A program made the translations under genes and the position numbers. From contig NZ_LQPJ01000102.1 of NCBI RefSeq assembly GCF_002101785.1, positions 1 through 64,000 on the forward strand: DNA of 64,000 nt, in the 5' to 3' direction. This document shows positions 11,603 to 19,936 of the stretch, piece by piece (within the stretch, counting starts at the first letter, position 1; the number at the start of each line of letters is the position of its first letter). The notes under the pieces are model-generated. The model saw only the letters and a program-made list of their open reading frames with translations. It did no database searches and was not told the DNA's origin. Source of the stretch: Mycobacterium palustre. GTDB taxonomy: Bacteria; Actinomycetota; Actinomycetes; Mycobacteriales; Mycobacteriaceae.

Positions 11603-11866
11603 TCAGCTCAGGTAGCCCTCGACCTGGCCGGGCGGGCGCACCTCCGCTTCGCGGGGATCACCGCCGGTCTCGCGCAGTGCCCGGCGCTGTCGCAGCAGGT
11701 CCCAGCACTGGTCGAGCTCCACCTCTACCTGGCGCAGGCGATCGTGCTCCTCCGACGTGTCGATCTCGCCGTGTTGAAGCTGCTCGCGCAGGGACTTCTC
11801 CTCATCGACCAGGTGGCGGATGTAGGCCAGGGTGTCGCGGTCGGTCGGTTTTTTGCCGTTTCCCAT
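11603..11866 (-). CDS. DUF2630 small coiled-coil protein, Rv0898c homologue
   Basis: An 87-residue, highly charged helical protein of unknown function. It reads MGNGKKPTDRDTLAYI and then a heptad-like stretch (HLVDEEKSLREQLQHGEI through EVELDQCWDLLRQRRALR) that should form a helical hairpin, ending in GQVEGYLS. The frame continues to 12013; the ATG at 11866 is chosen by family length. It is divergent from arfA and abuts the oxidoreductase gene downstream. Confidence 0.85.
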   Translation of the reverse strand: MGNGKKPTDRDTLAYIRHLVDEEKSLREQLQHGEIDTSEEHDRLRQVEVELDQCWDLLRQRRALRETGGDPREAEVRPPGQVEGYLS

Positions 11867-11972
11867 CGCTCTAGTGTGCCCGACTTGGGAATTGTCGCCG
11901 CGCCGAATGGGTAGGCTGCATATCGCCTGCGGGACCGAGAAGTCCTCGGCGAGGGAATTAGGGGAGGGGAAA

Positions 11973-12956
11973 GTGGGCTTAGGCGCGGGTTTGCGGGAAG
12001 CGGCCGCAAGCACCGACTCTGAGCGGGCTCCGGAGGATTACCGGCGGTCGCTTGGCCTTCCCTGGCTTATTGCACTCGTGCTTATCCCATTGCTGATCGC
12101 GGCAATCGGCTACGGCGCGTCGCACCGGGCGAGATCGGCGGCGGGGCCCTCGGGCGCGCAACCCACGTCGGCGCCGTCCGGCAAGCCCGGTGCGCCGAAA
12201 TTGTCGTTGGCGCCCCTGTCAATCACGCGCAACGGTAACGAATTCGTCCTCAGCGGAGAGTTTCCCGACGATTCCGCGAAGGGGGCCTTGATCAAGGCGC
12301 TTAACGGATCGTTGACACCCGACGTCACGATCATCGATCAAATCCGTATCAACCCCAATGTCGATGCGCTCGATTTCTCGAAAGCGGGACCGATCTTCAA
12401 AGACAGCGCGTCGATTCTCGATTTCGCCCTGACGGTGAGCGGAGACACCATCACGGTGACGGGCACCGCCGCGACGCAAGACCAGAAGAACACCGTCGAA
12501 CAGGAGGCGACCCGCACCTGGTCGAATCTGAATGTGGTTGGCAAGCTTGCCGTTAACGTTCCGGTGCCGCCGATTGGACTGCCCGCTCCGGCGTCGTGCG
12601 CCAGCCTGGCGGAGGCCATCACCGCCCTGACGGGCGGACCGATCACGTTTGCCAACGACGGGTTCAGCATGACCCCGGTCGCAAACCAGATTTTGAGCGA
12701 GGTGGCGGACAAGCTCAAAGCGTGCCCGACCGCGCACGCGGCGATCAATGGCTACACCGATAATTCGGGCACCGAAGCCATCAACATTTCGTTGAGTAAC
12801 CAGCGGGCCCAAACCGTCGCCAACTTCCTCATTGCCCATGGGGTTGCTGGCTCGCAGCTCGAAGTCAAGGGTCTCGGTTCGGTGAATCCCGTTGCCCCAA
12901 ATGACACGCCCGAGGGGCGTGCCAAAAATCGCCGCGTCGAAATCGTTGTGAGCTAA
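11973..12956 (+). CDS. arfA: ArfA / OmpATb, OmpA-family envelope protein
   Basis: A 327-residue membrane-anchored protein. In M. tuberculosis OmpATb/ArfA is linked to growth at acid pH and ammonia release. It has a basic N-terminus, one transmembrane helix (LPWLIALVLIPLLIAAIGYGA, residues ~29-49), a Pro/Ser/Gly linker, a central BON-like domain and a C-terminal OmpA peptidoglycan-binding domain. The latter includes INGYTDNSG and the signature NQRAQTVANFLI through TPEGRAKNRRVEIVV. GTG at 11973 is chosen for its GGGGAGGGG ribosome-binding site; the frame is open to 11832. It is the first gene of the arfABC operon. Confidence 0.95.
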   Translation: MGLGAGLREAAASTDSERAPEDYRRSLGLPWLIALVLIPLLIAAIGYGASHRARSAAGPSGAQPTSAPSGKPGAPKLSLAPLSITRNGNEFVLSGEFPDDSAKGALIKALNGSLTPDVTIIDQIRINPNVDALDFSKAGPIFKDSASILDFALTVSGDTITVTGTAATQDQKNTVEQEATRTWSNLNVVGKLAVNVPVPPIGLPAPASCASLAEAITALTGGPITFANDGFSMTPVANQILSEVADKLKACPTAHAAINGYTDNSGTEAINISLSNQRAQTVANFLIAHGVAGSQLEVKGLGSVNPVAPNDTPEGRAKNRRVEIVVS

Positions 12957-12967
12957 GGAGAACCAGC

Positions 12968-13120
12968 ATGGATTTCGTGATCCAGTGGTTGTGGTACCTG
13001 CTCGCTTTCCTGGCGGGCTCGGGTGTTGCCCGGGTAATCGCCAATATTTTGAACAAACGCCCCGGTGTCGAAATGTCTCCGGCCGATTCGCCTAAGCCAG
13101 GAGTAGGCGCGGGAAGATGA
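12968..13120 (+). CDS. arfB: ArfB, small membrane protein
   Basis: A 50-residue protein starting MDFVIQWLWYLLAFLAGSG, with one transmembrane helix (residues ~3-27) and a short Pro-rich cytoplasmic-type tail. It matches M. tuberculosis Rv0900 (also 50 residues) in length and N-terminus. AAGGAGAA precedes the ATG, 11 bases after the arfA stop. Its TGA overlaps the arfC ATG in ATGA, so the two are translationally coupled. Confidence 0.92.
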   Translation: MDFVIQWLWYLLAFLAGSGVARVIANILNKRPGVEMSPADSPKPGVGAGR

Positions 13121-15198
13121 GCCAGGTGCATTGGTGGCTTTTTGTCCTGTCCTTTGTGATGGGATTGACGCTGACGCTGGCCCTCACCGTCCGCCCCGTC
13201 ACACGCCGGGTGTCGGTGGGGGCGCCGGCGAAGGGGCCGGACCCCGAGCCCCATGCCGCGCCCGAGCCGTCCTGGCCCGAGGCTCCCGGCTGGCCCGACT
13301 TCTTCGGGGCCGACGTCGCGGCCAGGGATGACGTCGCGGGCAGGCATGAGGCGCCGACGACGACCATTGCGGCCGGGGAAGAGCGCGCGACGGTGGCGGC
13401 TACGGCCGAGCAGGAGCAACCGACCGTCGCGGTTGGCATCCGGCACGATTTGTTCGGGGTCGCTGACCCGGGCGAGCGTGAGGCGCCGACCGCGATGATT
13501 CCGGTCGAGCAGGAGGACCCGGCGACCCGCGAGCCAGTCGACGAAGGGTCGCAGACCTCCGAGGTGCCGGTCGGACCCGAATCGCCGACGAGAACCATCC
13601 CGGTGCCGCACGACTTGTTAGCGCCGATTACCCCGACGAGGAAGGACTCGCCGCCGGCGGCCCCGCCCGAGCACGAAGCGGAAGTGACCGACGCGCCTGT
13701 CGAGCCGGCGTCGAGGACATCTGAGGTCCCCGCGAAACCGTCGTTCCGGACCGCAGCGGTTCCCGTCCCGCACGACCTGTTCGGGCTCCCCGTGCCGCCC
13801 CCCGACGCATCGCCTTCGGCAAGCCCGGCTGAGGAAGAGTCCGAAGCGACTGAGGTTGATGCCGACCACGAGTCGCGGGTGTCCGTGGAGCCCGTCGACC
13901 CAAAGCCCGAAGCGACGGGAGCCGTTGTCGAGTCCGGCGATGTGGTGGCGCCCCACGCCGCGGCGGAAGTCGCATCGCCCCCGGTAAGCCCCGTCGAGGA
14001 AGTCGAGGAAGAGGCCGAAGCGACTGTCGTTCCTGCAGAGCCCGAGTCGACGACGCCCGAGCTCTCTTCCGAACCGGAGTTCCTCACCGCAACGATTCCC
14101 GTGCCGCGCGATCTGTTCGGGCCCGGCGTCCCGTCCGACGATGAGCCGCCAATGGCGATCCCGGTCGAAGACGGTGCGGAAGCGGCTGAGATTTTCGACG
14201 AGGAGCCGGCCCCGTCTGAGGTTCCTGTCGAGCCAGAGTCGCAAGTGGCTGCGATACCCGAGGACTTAGATCGCGAAGCGGCGAAAGGCGCCGTCGAGTT
14301 CGACGACTTGCCGGCCGCTGAGGTAGCGGCGGAACGTGCGTCGCTGACGGCGAACCCGGCCGAGGAAGGGCCGGAAGCGACCGAGGTTTTCGCCGAGCAA
14401 GATTTGCAGCCCGCCGACCCCGAGCTTCCGGGCGCCGTCACCGACGACCCGGCTGCTAAGGATCCGAAAGAACCGACGAAGTCCAAAGTTTCGTTCCTGC
14501 GCAGATTGCTGGGCAGGAAGGACCCCGCCGGCAAGAAGGCGCCGGCGCGCGAGATCCCACGCGAGCAAGAGACGCCGACGACGGAAATCCCGGTCCGGCA
14601 TGACGTTTCGACGACGGAGAATCCCGTCGGGCAGGACCTCCCGACCACCGAGATCCCGATCGAGCATGACTTGCCCACGACCGAGATCCCGATTGCGAAA
14701 GATGCGTCGCGAGGCCGGCTTTCGTTCCTCGAGTGGTTTCTGGCGCCCGACGACTCCCCGACGACGAGACGTACCGCCGCGAAGAAGGCGCCACCGAGGA
14801 AGCCTCGGCCACCGGCCAAACGCGTGCCGGCGGGCAAGATCCCCGCGAAAAAGGTTCCACCGCGCAAGCTTCCGCCTGGCAAGGCGGTGCCGCCGCGGAC
14901 GAAAGTCCCGCCCGCCAAGGCCGGGCCGGCTAAAAAACGTCCGATGCCCAAAACGCCGCCGGAAAAGTGGCCGGTGTTGCCATACGAGCCCTACGGCCCC
15001 GGTTCGGCTCGCGCCACCCCCGACGGGGGCGGACCGGACGGGTGGCTGGTGAAGGGCCGCTCGGACACCCGGCTCTACTACACGCCCGACGATCCCACGT
15101 ACGACGCGATCGTCGCGCAGGTCTGGTTCAAGGACGAGCAGGCCGCCGCGCGCGCCTACTTCATCGCGTGGCGCAAGAGCTCCGGGAGTGACGCCTAG
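13117..15198 (+). CDS. arfC: ArfC with an expanded Pro/Glu/Thr repeat region
   Basis: A 693-residue protein, against about 175 in M. tuberculosis. The conserved ends are intact: an N-terminal transmembrane helix (WWLFVLSFVMGLTLTLALTV, residues ~6-25) and a C-terminal sunset-type domain (PYGPGSAR, WLVKGRSDTRLYYTPDDPTY, VAQVWFKDE) from about residue 620. Between them are about 500 residues of low-complexity acidic sequence. It contains degenerate repeats built on TxxIPVPHDLFG (around 109-116, 160-168, 211-220 and 326-336) and later TTEIPIEHDLP units, then a Lys/Pro-rich segment (~545-615). The reading frame is uninterrupted and its G+C-rich third positions match neighbouring genes, so it looks expressed. 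The stop overlaps prrB within CTAG. Confidence 0.9.
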   Translation: MSQVHWWLFVLSFVMGLTLTLALTVRPVTRRVSVGAPAKGPDPEPHAAPEPSWPEAPGWPDFFGADVAARDDVAGRHEAPTTTIAAGEERATVAATAEQEQPTVAVGIRHDLFGVADPGEREAPTAMIPVEQEDPATREPVDEGSQTSEVPVGPESPTRTIPVPHDLLAPITPTRKDSPPAAPPEHEAEVTDAPVEPASRTSEVPAKPSFRTAAVPVPHDLFGLPVPPPDASPSASPAEEESEATEVDADHESRVSVEPVDPKPEATGAVVESGDVVAPHAAAEVASPPVSPVEEVEEEAEATVVPAEPESTTPELSSEPEFLTATIPVPRDLFGPGVPSDDEPPMAIPVEDGAEAAEIFDEEPAPSEVPVEPESQVAAIPEDLDREAAKGAVEFDDLPAAEVAAERASLTANPAEEGPEATEVFAEQDLQPADPELPGAVTDDPAAKDPKEPTKSKVSFLRRLLGRKDPAGKKAPAREIPREQETPTTEIPVRHDVSTTENPVGQDLPTTEIPIEHDLPTTEIPIAKDASRGRLSFLEWFLAPDDSPTTRRTAAKKAPPRKPRPPAKRVPAGKIPAKKVPPRKLPPGKAVPPRTKVPPAKAGPAKKRPMPKTPPEKWPVLPYEPYGPGSARATPDGGGPDGWLVKGRSDTRLYYTPDDPTYDAIVAQVWFKDEQAAARAYFIAWRKSSGSDA

Positions 15199-16535
15199 CC
15201 GGGTGCGGGGATGAACAGCAGCAGCCGCGCCCCGCCCAGCGGACTTTCTTCCAGCGACGCCGTCCCACCGTGCAGGTGCGCCTGCTGGGCCACCAGCGCC
15301 AGCCCCAGGCCCGACCCCGAATGCGACGCCGTCGACCCGCGGGAGAACCGCTCGAACACCACCTGGCGCTCGGCTTCCGGGACCCCGGTCCCGTTGTCGT
15401 CGACGGCGATTTCCACCCCGGCCCGCGAGCTGACCGCCGAGAGCTGAACCTTGGTGGCGCCGCCATGCTTGACAGCGTTGGCGATCGCGTTGTCGACGGC
15501 CAGGCGCAACCCCGCCGGCAGCCCCACGATGATGCAGGTCGGCGACGGCACCAGCGAGACGTCCAGGGCGGGGTAGACCCGCATGGCGTCGTGGGCGGCG
15601 CGGTCGAGCAACTCGGTGATGTCGACCGGCACGTGATCGTCGGAGGTGGACAGTTCGCCCTGGGCCAATCGCTCGAGGGCGCTCAGCGTGGCCTCGATCC
15701 GCGACTGGGTGCGGATGACGTCGTTGAGCACCTCTTTGCGCTGGTCGTCGGACATGTCCAGGGTGGACAACACCTCGAGATTGGTGCGCATCGCGGTCAG
15801 CGGGGTGCGCAGCTCGTGGGAGGAGACCGCCGCGAAGTCGCGGGCCGACGCGAGCGCCTCCTTGGTCCGGTTCTGCTCGTCCCAAATCCGCTGCAGCATG
15901 CCCCGCATCGCCTCGGCGATCTCGACGGCCTCGCTGGCGCCGTGCACTTCGACGCGCGGCGCCTCGTCACCCGCGTCGATCAATCGGGTCTGCTGGGCGA
16001 GCTGTTTGAACGGGCGCACCGCGAAAGCGGCCAGCAGCCAGGCGAAAACGGCCGCCGCGCCGATGGCGAAGCCACAGATCAGCAACACCCGACGGTGCAG
16101 GTTGTTGGTCTCGGCAATGGTGGCGTCATACGTCGCGCCCACCGCGAGCGACGTCGGCACCGGCCCGGGGATCTCGACCGTCCGGACCCGATAGCGCACC
16201 CCCCGGACGTAGGTGTCGGCGTAGTCGTCGCTCAGGCGGGGAAGCGTCACGTCGGAATTGGACTTGACCTGGTCGCCGTGGCGGATCGTCATGATGGCGT
16301 CGCGGTTGTTGGGCGAGCGTGGGATCTCGTCCAGGCCGCGCGGCAGGAAGGGGATTGCGAAGCCCGCGGCCTCGTCGAGTCGGCGGTCCAGGCGCTCCTT
16401 GCGGTCGTTGGTGATTCCCACCCACACGACGGTGCCGACGATGAGCACGGGAATCGCGGCGCCGATGGCCGTCGCCACCACTACGCGGGTCCGCAGCGAA
16501 GGCGTACGCGCGAAGATCCGGGACAGGACGTTCAT
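15195..16535 (-). CDS. prrB: sensor histidine kinase PrrB
   Basis: The membrane sensor of the PrrAB two-component system (446 residues), which phosphorylates PrrA. It has transmembrane helices at ~19-41 (VVVATAIGAAIPVLIVGTVV) and ~148-172, a periplasmic sensor loop between them, and a HAMP domain. The phospho-acceptor His is in VSSHELRTPLTAM, with the N box DNAIANAVKHG, G1 VDDNGTGVPE, F box VFERFSRG and G2 GSGLGLALV. It is downstream of prrA on the same strand with a 12-bp gap, forming a two-gene operon. Length and motifs equal those of the M. tuberculosis protein. Confidence 0.95.
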   Translation of the reverse strand: MNVLSRIFARTPSLRTRVVVATAIGAAIPVLIVGTVVWVGITNDRKERLDRRLDEAAGFAIPFLPRGLDEIPRSPNNRDAIMTIRHGDQVKSNSDVTLPRLSDDYADTYVRGVRYRVRTVEIPGPVPTSLAVGATYDATIAETNNLHRRVLLICGFAIGAAAVFAWLLAAFAVRPFKQLAQQTRLIDAGDEAPRVEVHGASEAVEIAEAMRGMLQRIWDEQNRTKEALASARDFAAVSSHELRTPLTAMRTNLEVLSTLDMSDDQRKEVLNDVIRTQSRIEATLSALERLAQGELSTSDDHVPVDITELLDRAAHDAMRVYPALDVSLVPSPTCIIVGLPAGLRLAVDNAIANAVKHGGATKVQLSAVSSRAGVEIAVDDNGTGVPEAERQVVFERFSRGSTASHSGSGLGLALVAQQAHLHGGTASLEESPLGGARLLLFIPAPG

Positions 16536-16547
16536 GGCCGGTTCATG

Positions 16548-17258
16548 TCACTGCATTCGCAGCACGAACCCTACTCCGCGGACGGTGTGCAGCAGGCGGG
16601 GTCCGCCGTTGGCCTCCAGCTTTCGGCGCAGGTAGCCGATGAACACGTCGACGACGTTGGTGTCGGCGGCGAAGTCATATCCCCACACCAGCTCGAGCAG
16701 TTGCGCGCGCGACAGCACCGCGGTCTTGTGTTCGGCCAGCACGGCCAGGAGATCGAACTCCCGCTTGGTCAGGTCGACGTCGACGCCGTTGACCCGCGCC
16801 CGCCGGCCGGGGATGTCCACCTCCAGCGGACCGACCGTGATGGTTTCCGAGGACGACGTCGCGGTGGCGCCGCGGCGGCGCAGCAGCGCCTTGACCCGCG
16901 CGACCAGCTCGGCCAGCACGAATGGCTTGACCAGGTAGTCGTCGGCGCCGGCCTCGAGCCCGGCCACCCTGTCGTCGACCGAGCTGCGCGCCGAGAGCAC
17001 ACAGACCGGCACGTCGTTGTCCATGGCCCTCAGCGCCGTCACGACGCTGACCCCGTCCAAGACCGGCATGTTGATGTCGAGCACGATGGCGTCAGGGCGC
17101 GTCTCTGTGGCGCTGCGCAAGGCCTCGGCGCCGTCGACCGCCGTCGACACCTCGAATCCGGAGAGGCGCAAACCACGTTCCAGCGACGCGAGCACGTCGG
17201 AGTCGTCATCGACGACCAAGACCCGGGGTGAGGTGGGACCAGTGTCCATGCCGCCCAT
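16548..17258 (-). CDS. prrA: response regulator PrrA
   Basis: An OmpR-type response regulator, 236 residues, nearly identical to the M. tuberculosis protein as recalled. The receiver domain has acidic residues in [10 protein letters not shown], the phospho-Asp in [11 protein letters not shown], and the conserved lysine in [16 protein letters not shown]. The winged-helix domain contains [15 protein letters not shown] and [12 protein letters not shown] at the C-terminus. PrrA is essential in M. tuberculosis. The start MGGMDTG is conserved. Its strong conservation contrasts with the variable gene content just upstream. Confidence 0.96.
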   Translation of the reverse strand: MGGMDTGPTSPRVLVVDDDSDVLASLERGLRLSGFEVSTAVDGAEALRSATETRPDAIVLDINMPVLDGVSVVTALRAMDNDVPVCVLSARSSVDDRVAGLEAGADDYLVKPFVLAELVARVKALLRRRGATATSSSETITVGPLEVDIPGRRARVNGVDVDLTKREFDLLAVLAEHKTAVLSRAQLLELVWGYDFAADTNVVDVFIGYLRRKLEANGGPRLLHTVRGVGFVLRMQ

Positions 17259-17339
17259 TTTGCCGGATTGTCGACGTCGGCTGGGGGAGGCCGGCGGCCG
17301 GTCGCCGCGGGATTGTCGAGTGCGTCGGATCCCGACTGC

Positions 17340-18596
17340 TCAGGCCGCGCCGGCGGGGGCGGGAACCGCGGCCGCGTTCTCGTCGACCCGCCGCAGCACG
17401 GGCCTGAACCGAAGCCAGATGAGCAGCGAGCCCAGCGACAGCGTCCCGAGCATCGTGAACGCGGCGGGGAATCCGAAGTGCTGGGCGACGACGCCGCCCA
17501 ACACCGGGCTGAGTGCTCCGCCGAGACCCTGTGCGGCCATGATGGCGCCCTGGCCGGCGTTGACGTGTCCGGTGCCGTCGAGGATGCGGGCCACCAGGCC
17601 GGGGACCGCCACCGACAGCAAGCCCGTGCCGACCCCGTCGAGCACCTGCACGGGGATCACGCCCCAGGAAGTGACGAGGCAGGCGGCAACCAGTGCGCGT
17701 ACCGGTAGGGCGGTGAACGCGACCAGGATCACCAGCCAATAGCCGCGTGCCTGGGCCAGCCGCATCGCGACCAGCGAAGTGACGATCATCATCGCCTGCG
17801 CGACGACCACGGTGCTAGCCACCGTGGTGAACGGGTTCGCGTGGGTGGCCACTACCGCCAGCCCGTAGAGCGGCAGCATCGCCGCGTTTCCCAGGTGAAA
17901 CAGCACCAGGGCAGCCGCCAGCGCCAGCAGCGGCCGGGACTCAACCAGCACCCGCAACTTTTTGACCGGGGCCTGGTCCGTGTCCCGCAGCTCGCCGCGC
18001 GCGACATGATGGTCGATGCGAGCGGCCGGGATCGCCAGCACCGACACGACGGTCATTACCGCGAACCCGGCGGCCAGCCAGAACACGCCGGCGTATCCGA
18101 AGAGCCGGCCCACGAGCCCGGCGGCGGCGGCGCCGACCATGTTGCCGGCGTGGTTGTATGCCTGGTTTCGGCCGTTTTGGCCGGTGAAGCGGGCTTGGCC
18201 CACCAGGCCGAGCGTGATGCCGATCACGGCGGGGGCGATCGTCGCACCGGAAATGCACATGACGGCCTGCGCGGCGGCGATGACCCAGAAGTGCCGTGAC
18301 GTCAGGATGACCGCCGAAGCCGCGACGGCGGACAGGCCGACCACGATGACACAGGCCCGCTTGCGGGTGGTGGCATCGACCAGCGCCCCCGCCGGTGCGA
18401 CCGTGAGCATGCCGACGATCGCGCCCAGGGTGATTACCGCGCCGATAGCGCCGGTGGTCCAGCCGCGGCTGGCCAGCAAGACACCCAGGAAGGGGCCCAT
18501 GCCGGCCTCCATGTCGGCCATGAAGAAATTGACCGCCTGCAGCGCGGCCCGATCGCGGGCACCTGCCTGAGGCGGCGGCGCGTTCCGGTTCGACAT
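17340..18596 (-). CDS. MFS transporter
   Basis: A 12-helix major facilitator of 418 residues; the substrate is unknown. The N-terminal half has MADMEAGMGPFLGVLLASRG and an A-motif-like loop (GALVDATTRKRACVIVV). An amphipathic central loop contains DHHVARGELRDTDQAPVKKL. The C-terminal half has VLDGVGTGLLSVAVPGLVAR. ATG at 18596 is chosen over the longer frame because the extra 37 residues are charged and read like leader. It diverges from the CIRCE-controlled operon and is absent from this position in M. tuberculosis. Confidence 0.85.
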   Translation of the reverse strand: MSNRNAPPPQAGARDRAALQAVNFFMADMEAGMGPFLGVLLASRGWTTGAIGAVITLGAIVGMLTVAPAGALVDATTRKRACVIVVGLSAVAASAVILTSRHFWVIAAAQAVMCISGATIAPAVIGITLGLVGQARFTGQNGRNQAYNHAGNMVGAAAAGLVGRLFGYAGVFWLAAGFAVMTVVSVLAIPAARIDHHVARGELRDTDQAPVKKLRVLVESRPLLALAAALVLFHLGNAAMLPLYGLAVVATHANPFTTVASTVVVAQAMMIVTSLVAMRLAQARGYWLVILVAFTALPVRALVAACLVTSWGVIPVQVLDGVGTGLLSVAVPGLVARILDGTGHVNAGQGAIMAAQGLGGALSPVLGGVVAQHFGFPAAFTMLGTLSLGSLLIWLRFRPVLRRVDENAAAVPAPAGAA

Positions 18597-18696
18597 GCCT
18601 CGATTTTCGCGGTGCCCCGCCGGCTCGCCGCAAGTCCGCGGCGCGCGCGGGTGAGGGCCCGCCCCACTTGGCGGACGGTCCGCCGGCGGCCCATAA

Positions 18697-18723
18697 TTAG
18701 CACTCATAGGTTGAGACTGCTAA
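18697..18723 (+). promoter_or_regulatory. CIRCE element (HrcA heat-shock operator)
   Basis: TTAGCACTC-N9-GACTGCTAA occurs 34 bases before the glycosyltransferase ATG. The CIRCE consensus is TTAGCACTC-N9-GAGTGCTAA: the left arm and 9-base spacer are exact, and the right arm differs at one base. A possible promoter lies upstream (TTGGCG 18668-18673, 18-base spacer, CATAAT 18692-18697). The operator would then cover the transcription start, as at groE genes. A 15-bp palindrome (GGCGGACGGTCCGCC, 18670-18684) overlaps the -35 and may be a second site. Confidence 0.8.
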
Positions 18724-18757
18724 CGCGCGTGGTGAGTAGTTTAAGGAGGAACTGTCA

Positions 18758-19936
18758 ATGCGCGGCGCCGATTCCGCCTTACCGACCGACATCTTGGACT
18801 CCAGTCGTCCCCTCCGGATCGTGCTCGTCGCGCCGCCCTATTTCGATATCCCGCCGAATGGGTATGGCGGAGTGGAGGCCGTCGTGGCCGACCTCGCCGA
18901 CACGCTCGTCGCTCGGGGACACCGGGTCACCGTGCTCGGCGCCGGCGAAGGCGGCACGGCGGCCACGTTCGTGCCGCTGTGGGAGCGCACCGTGCCCGAC
19001 CGGCTGGGTCAGCCGTACCCGGAGGTCATGCACGCGTTGAAGGTGCGCGCCGCGATCACCCGGATCGCCGCGACCGACGGCGTCGATATCGTGCATGACC
19101 ACACCTTCGCCGGCCCGATGAATGCGCCGACCTACCATGCGCTGGGGGTGCCGACCATGGTCACCGTGCACGGCCCCATCGACGACGACCTGTATCCCTA
19201 CTATCGAGAACTCAGCACCGACGTCGGCCTGGTGGCGATCAGCGACCGCCAGCGGGAGCTGGCCCCCGACCTCAATTGGATCGGCCGCGTGCACAACGCC
19301 CTGCGGGTCGAGGAGTGGCCATTTCAGGCCGAAAAGGACGACTACGCACTGTTTCTGGGTCGGTTCGCTCCGTACAAGGGCGCCCACCTGGCGCTGGAGG
19401 CGGCCCACGAGGCTGGGCTCCCGCTGGTGCTCGCCGGCAAATGTAGCGAGCCCCCGGAGAGGGAATATTTCGAGGACTGTGTCCGGCCGTTGCTGACCGA
19501 CAACGACCATGTGTTCGGTGAGGCCGATGCCGTCAGCAAGCGGCGGCTTTTGGCCCGCGCGCGCTGCCTGCTGTTCCCGATCCGGTGGGAGGAGCCGTTC
19601 GGCATCGTAATGATCGAGGCCATGGTTTGTGGTACGCCCGTCGTCGCGTTGCGCGGCGGCGCCGTGGCCGAAGTCGTGGTCGACGGAGTCACGGGGTTGG
19701 TGTGTGACCGGGCCGAGGAGCTGCCCGCCGCGATCCGCCGGGCCCAAACCCTGGATCCGCATGCCTGCCGACGGCACGTTGCCACCAATTTCGGTGTCGC
19801 GCAGTTCGGCTCGGCGTACGAAAAGATCTACCGCGACGTCCTGCATCAGGCGTCGGGCGGGCGTCGGATGAGGTCTCAAGGCGTCGTCGAATCTCGCCGG
19901 CGAGGCGCCCACGACTTTCGGAAGGCCACCGCGTGA
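18758..19936 (+). CDS. GT4-family glycosyltransferase
   Basis: A cytosolic retaining glycosyltransferase (392 residues) with two Rossmann domains. It shows IVLVAPPYFDIPPNGYGG at the N-terminus (glycine-rich acceptor loop), IVHDHTFAGP, LFLGRFAPYKGAHLALEAA (start of the donor domain) and the GT4 E-x7-E motif in EEPFGIVMIEAMVCGTPVVA. Donor and acceptor are unknown. AAGGAGGA precedes ATG. It ends with a 4-base overlap (GTGA) with the debranching-enzyme gene, so the two are an operon, placed under a CIRCE element. The last ~30 residues are basic and look like an added tail. Confidence 0.88.
   Translation: MRGADSALPTDILDSSRPLRIVLVAPPYFDIPPNGYGGVEAVVADLADTLVARGHRVTVLGAGEGGTAATFVPLWERTVPDRLGQPYPEVMHALKVRAAITRIAATDGVDIVHDHTFAGPMNAPTYHALGVPTMVTVHGPIDDDLYPYYRELSTDVGLVAISDRQRELAPDLNWIGRVHNALRVEEWPFQAEKDDYALFLGRFAPYKGAHLALEAAHEAGLPLVLAGKCSEPPEREYFEDCVRPLLTDNDHVFGEADAVSKRRLLARARCLLFPIRWEEPFGIVMIEAMVCGTPVVALRGGAVAEVVVDGVTGLVCDRAEELPAAIRRAQTLDPHACRRHVATNFGVAQFGSAYEKIYRDVLHQASGGRRMRSQGVVESRRRGAHDFRKATA

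Noticed and set aside
13092..14951. 619-codon minus-strand frame opposite arfC, rich in Ser/Gly/Ala
   Set aside because: Low-complexity mirror of the arfC repeat region; arfC has conserved ends, operon coupling and a known homologue on the other strand.
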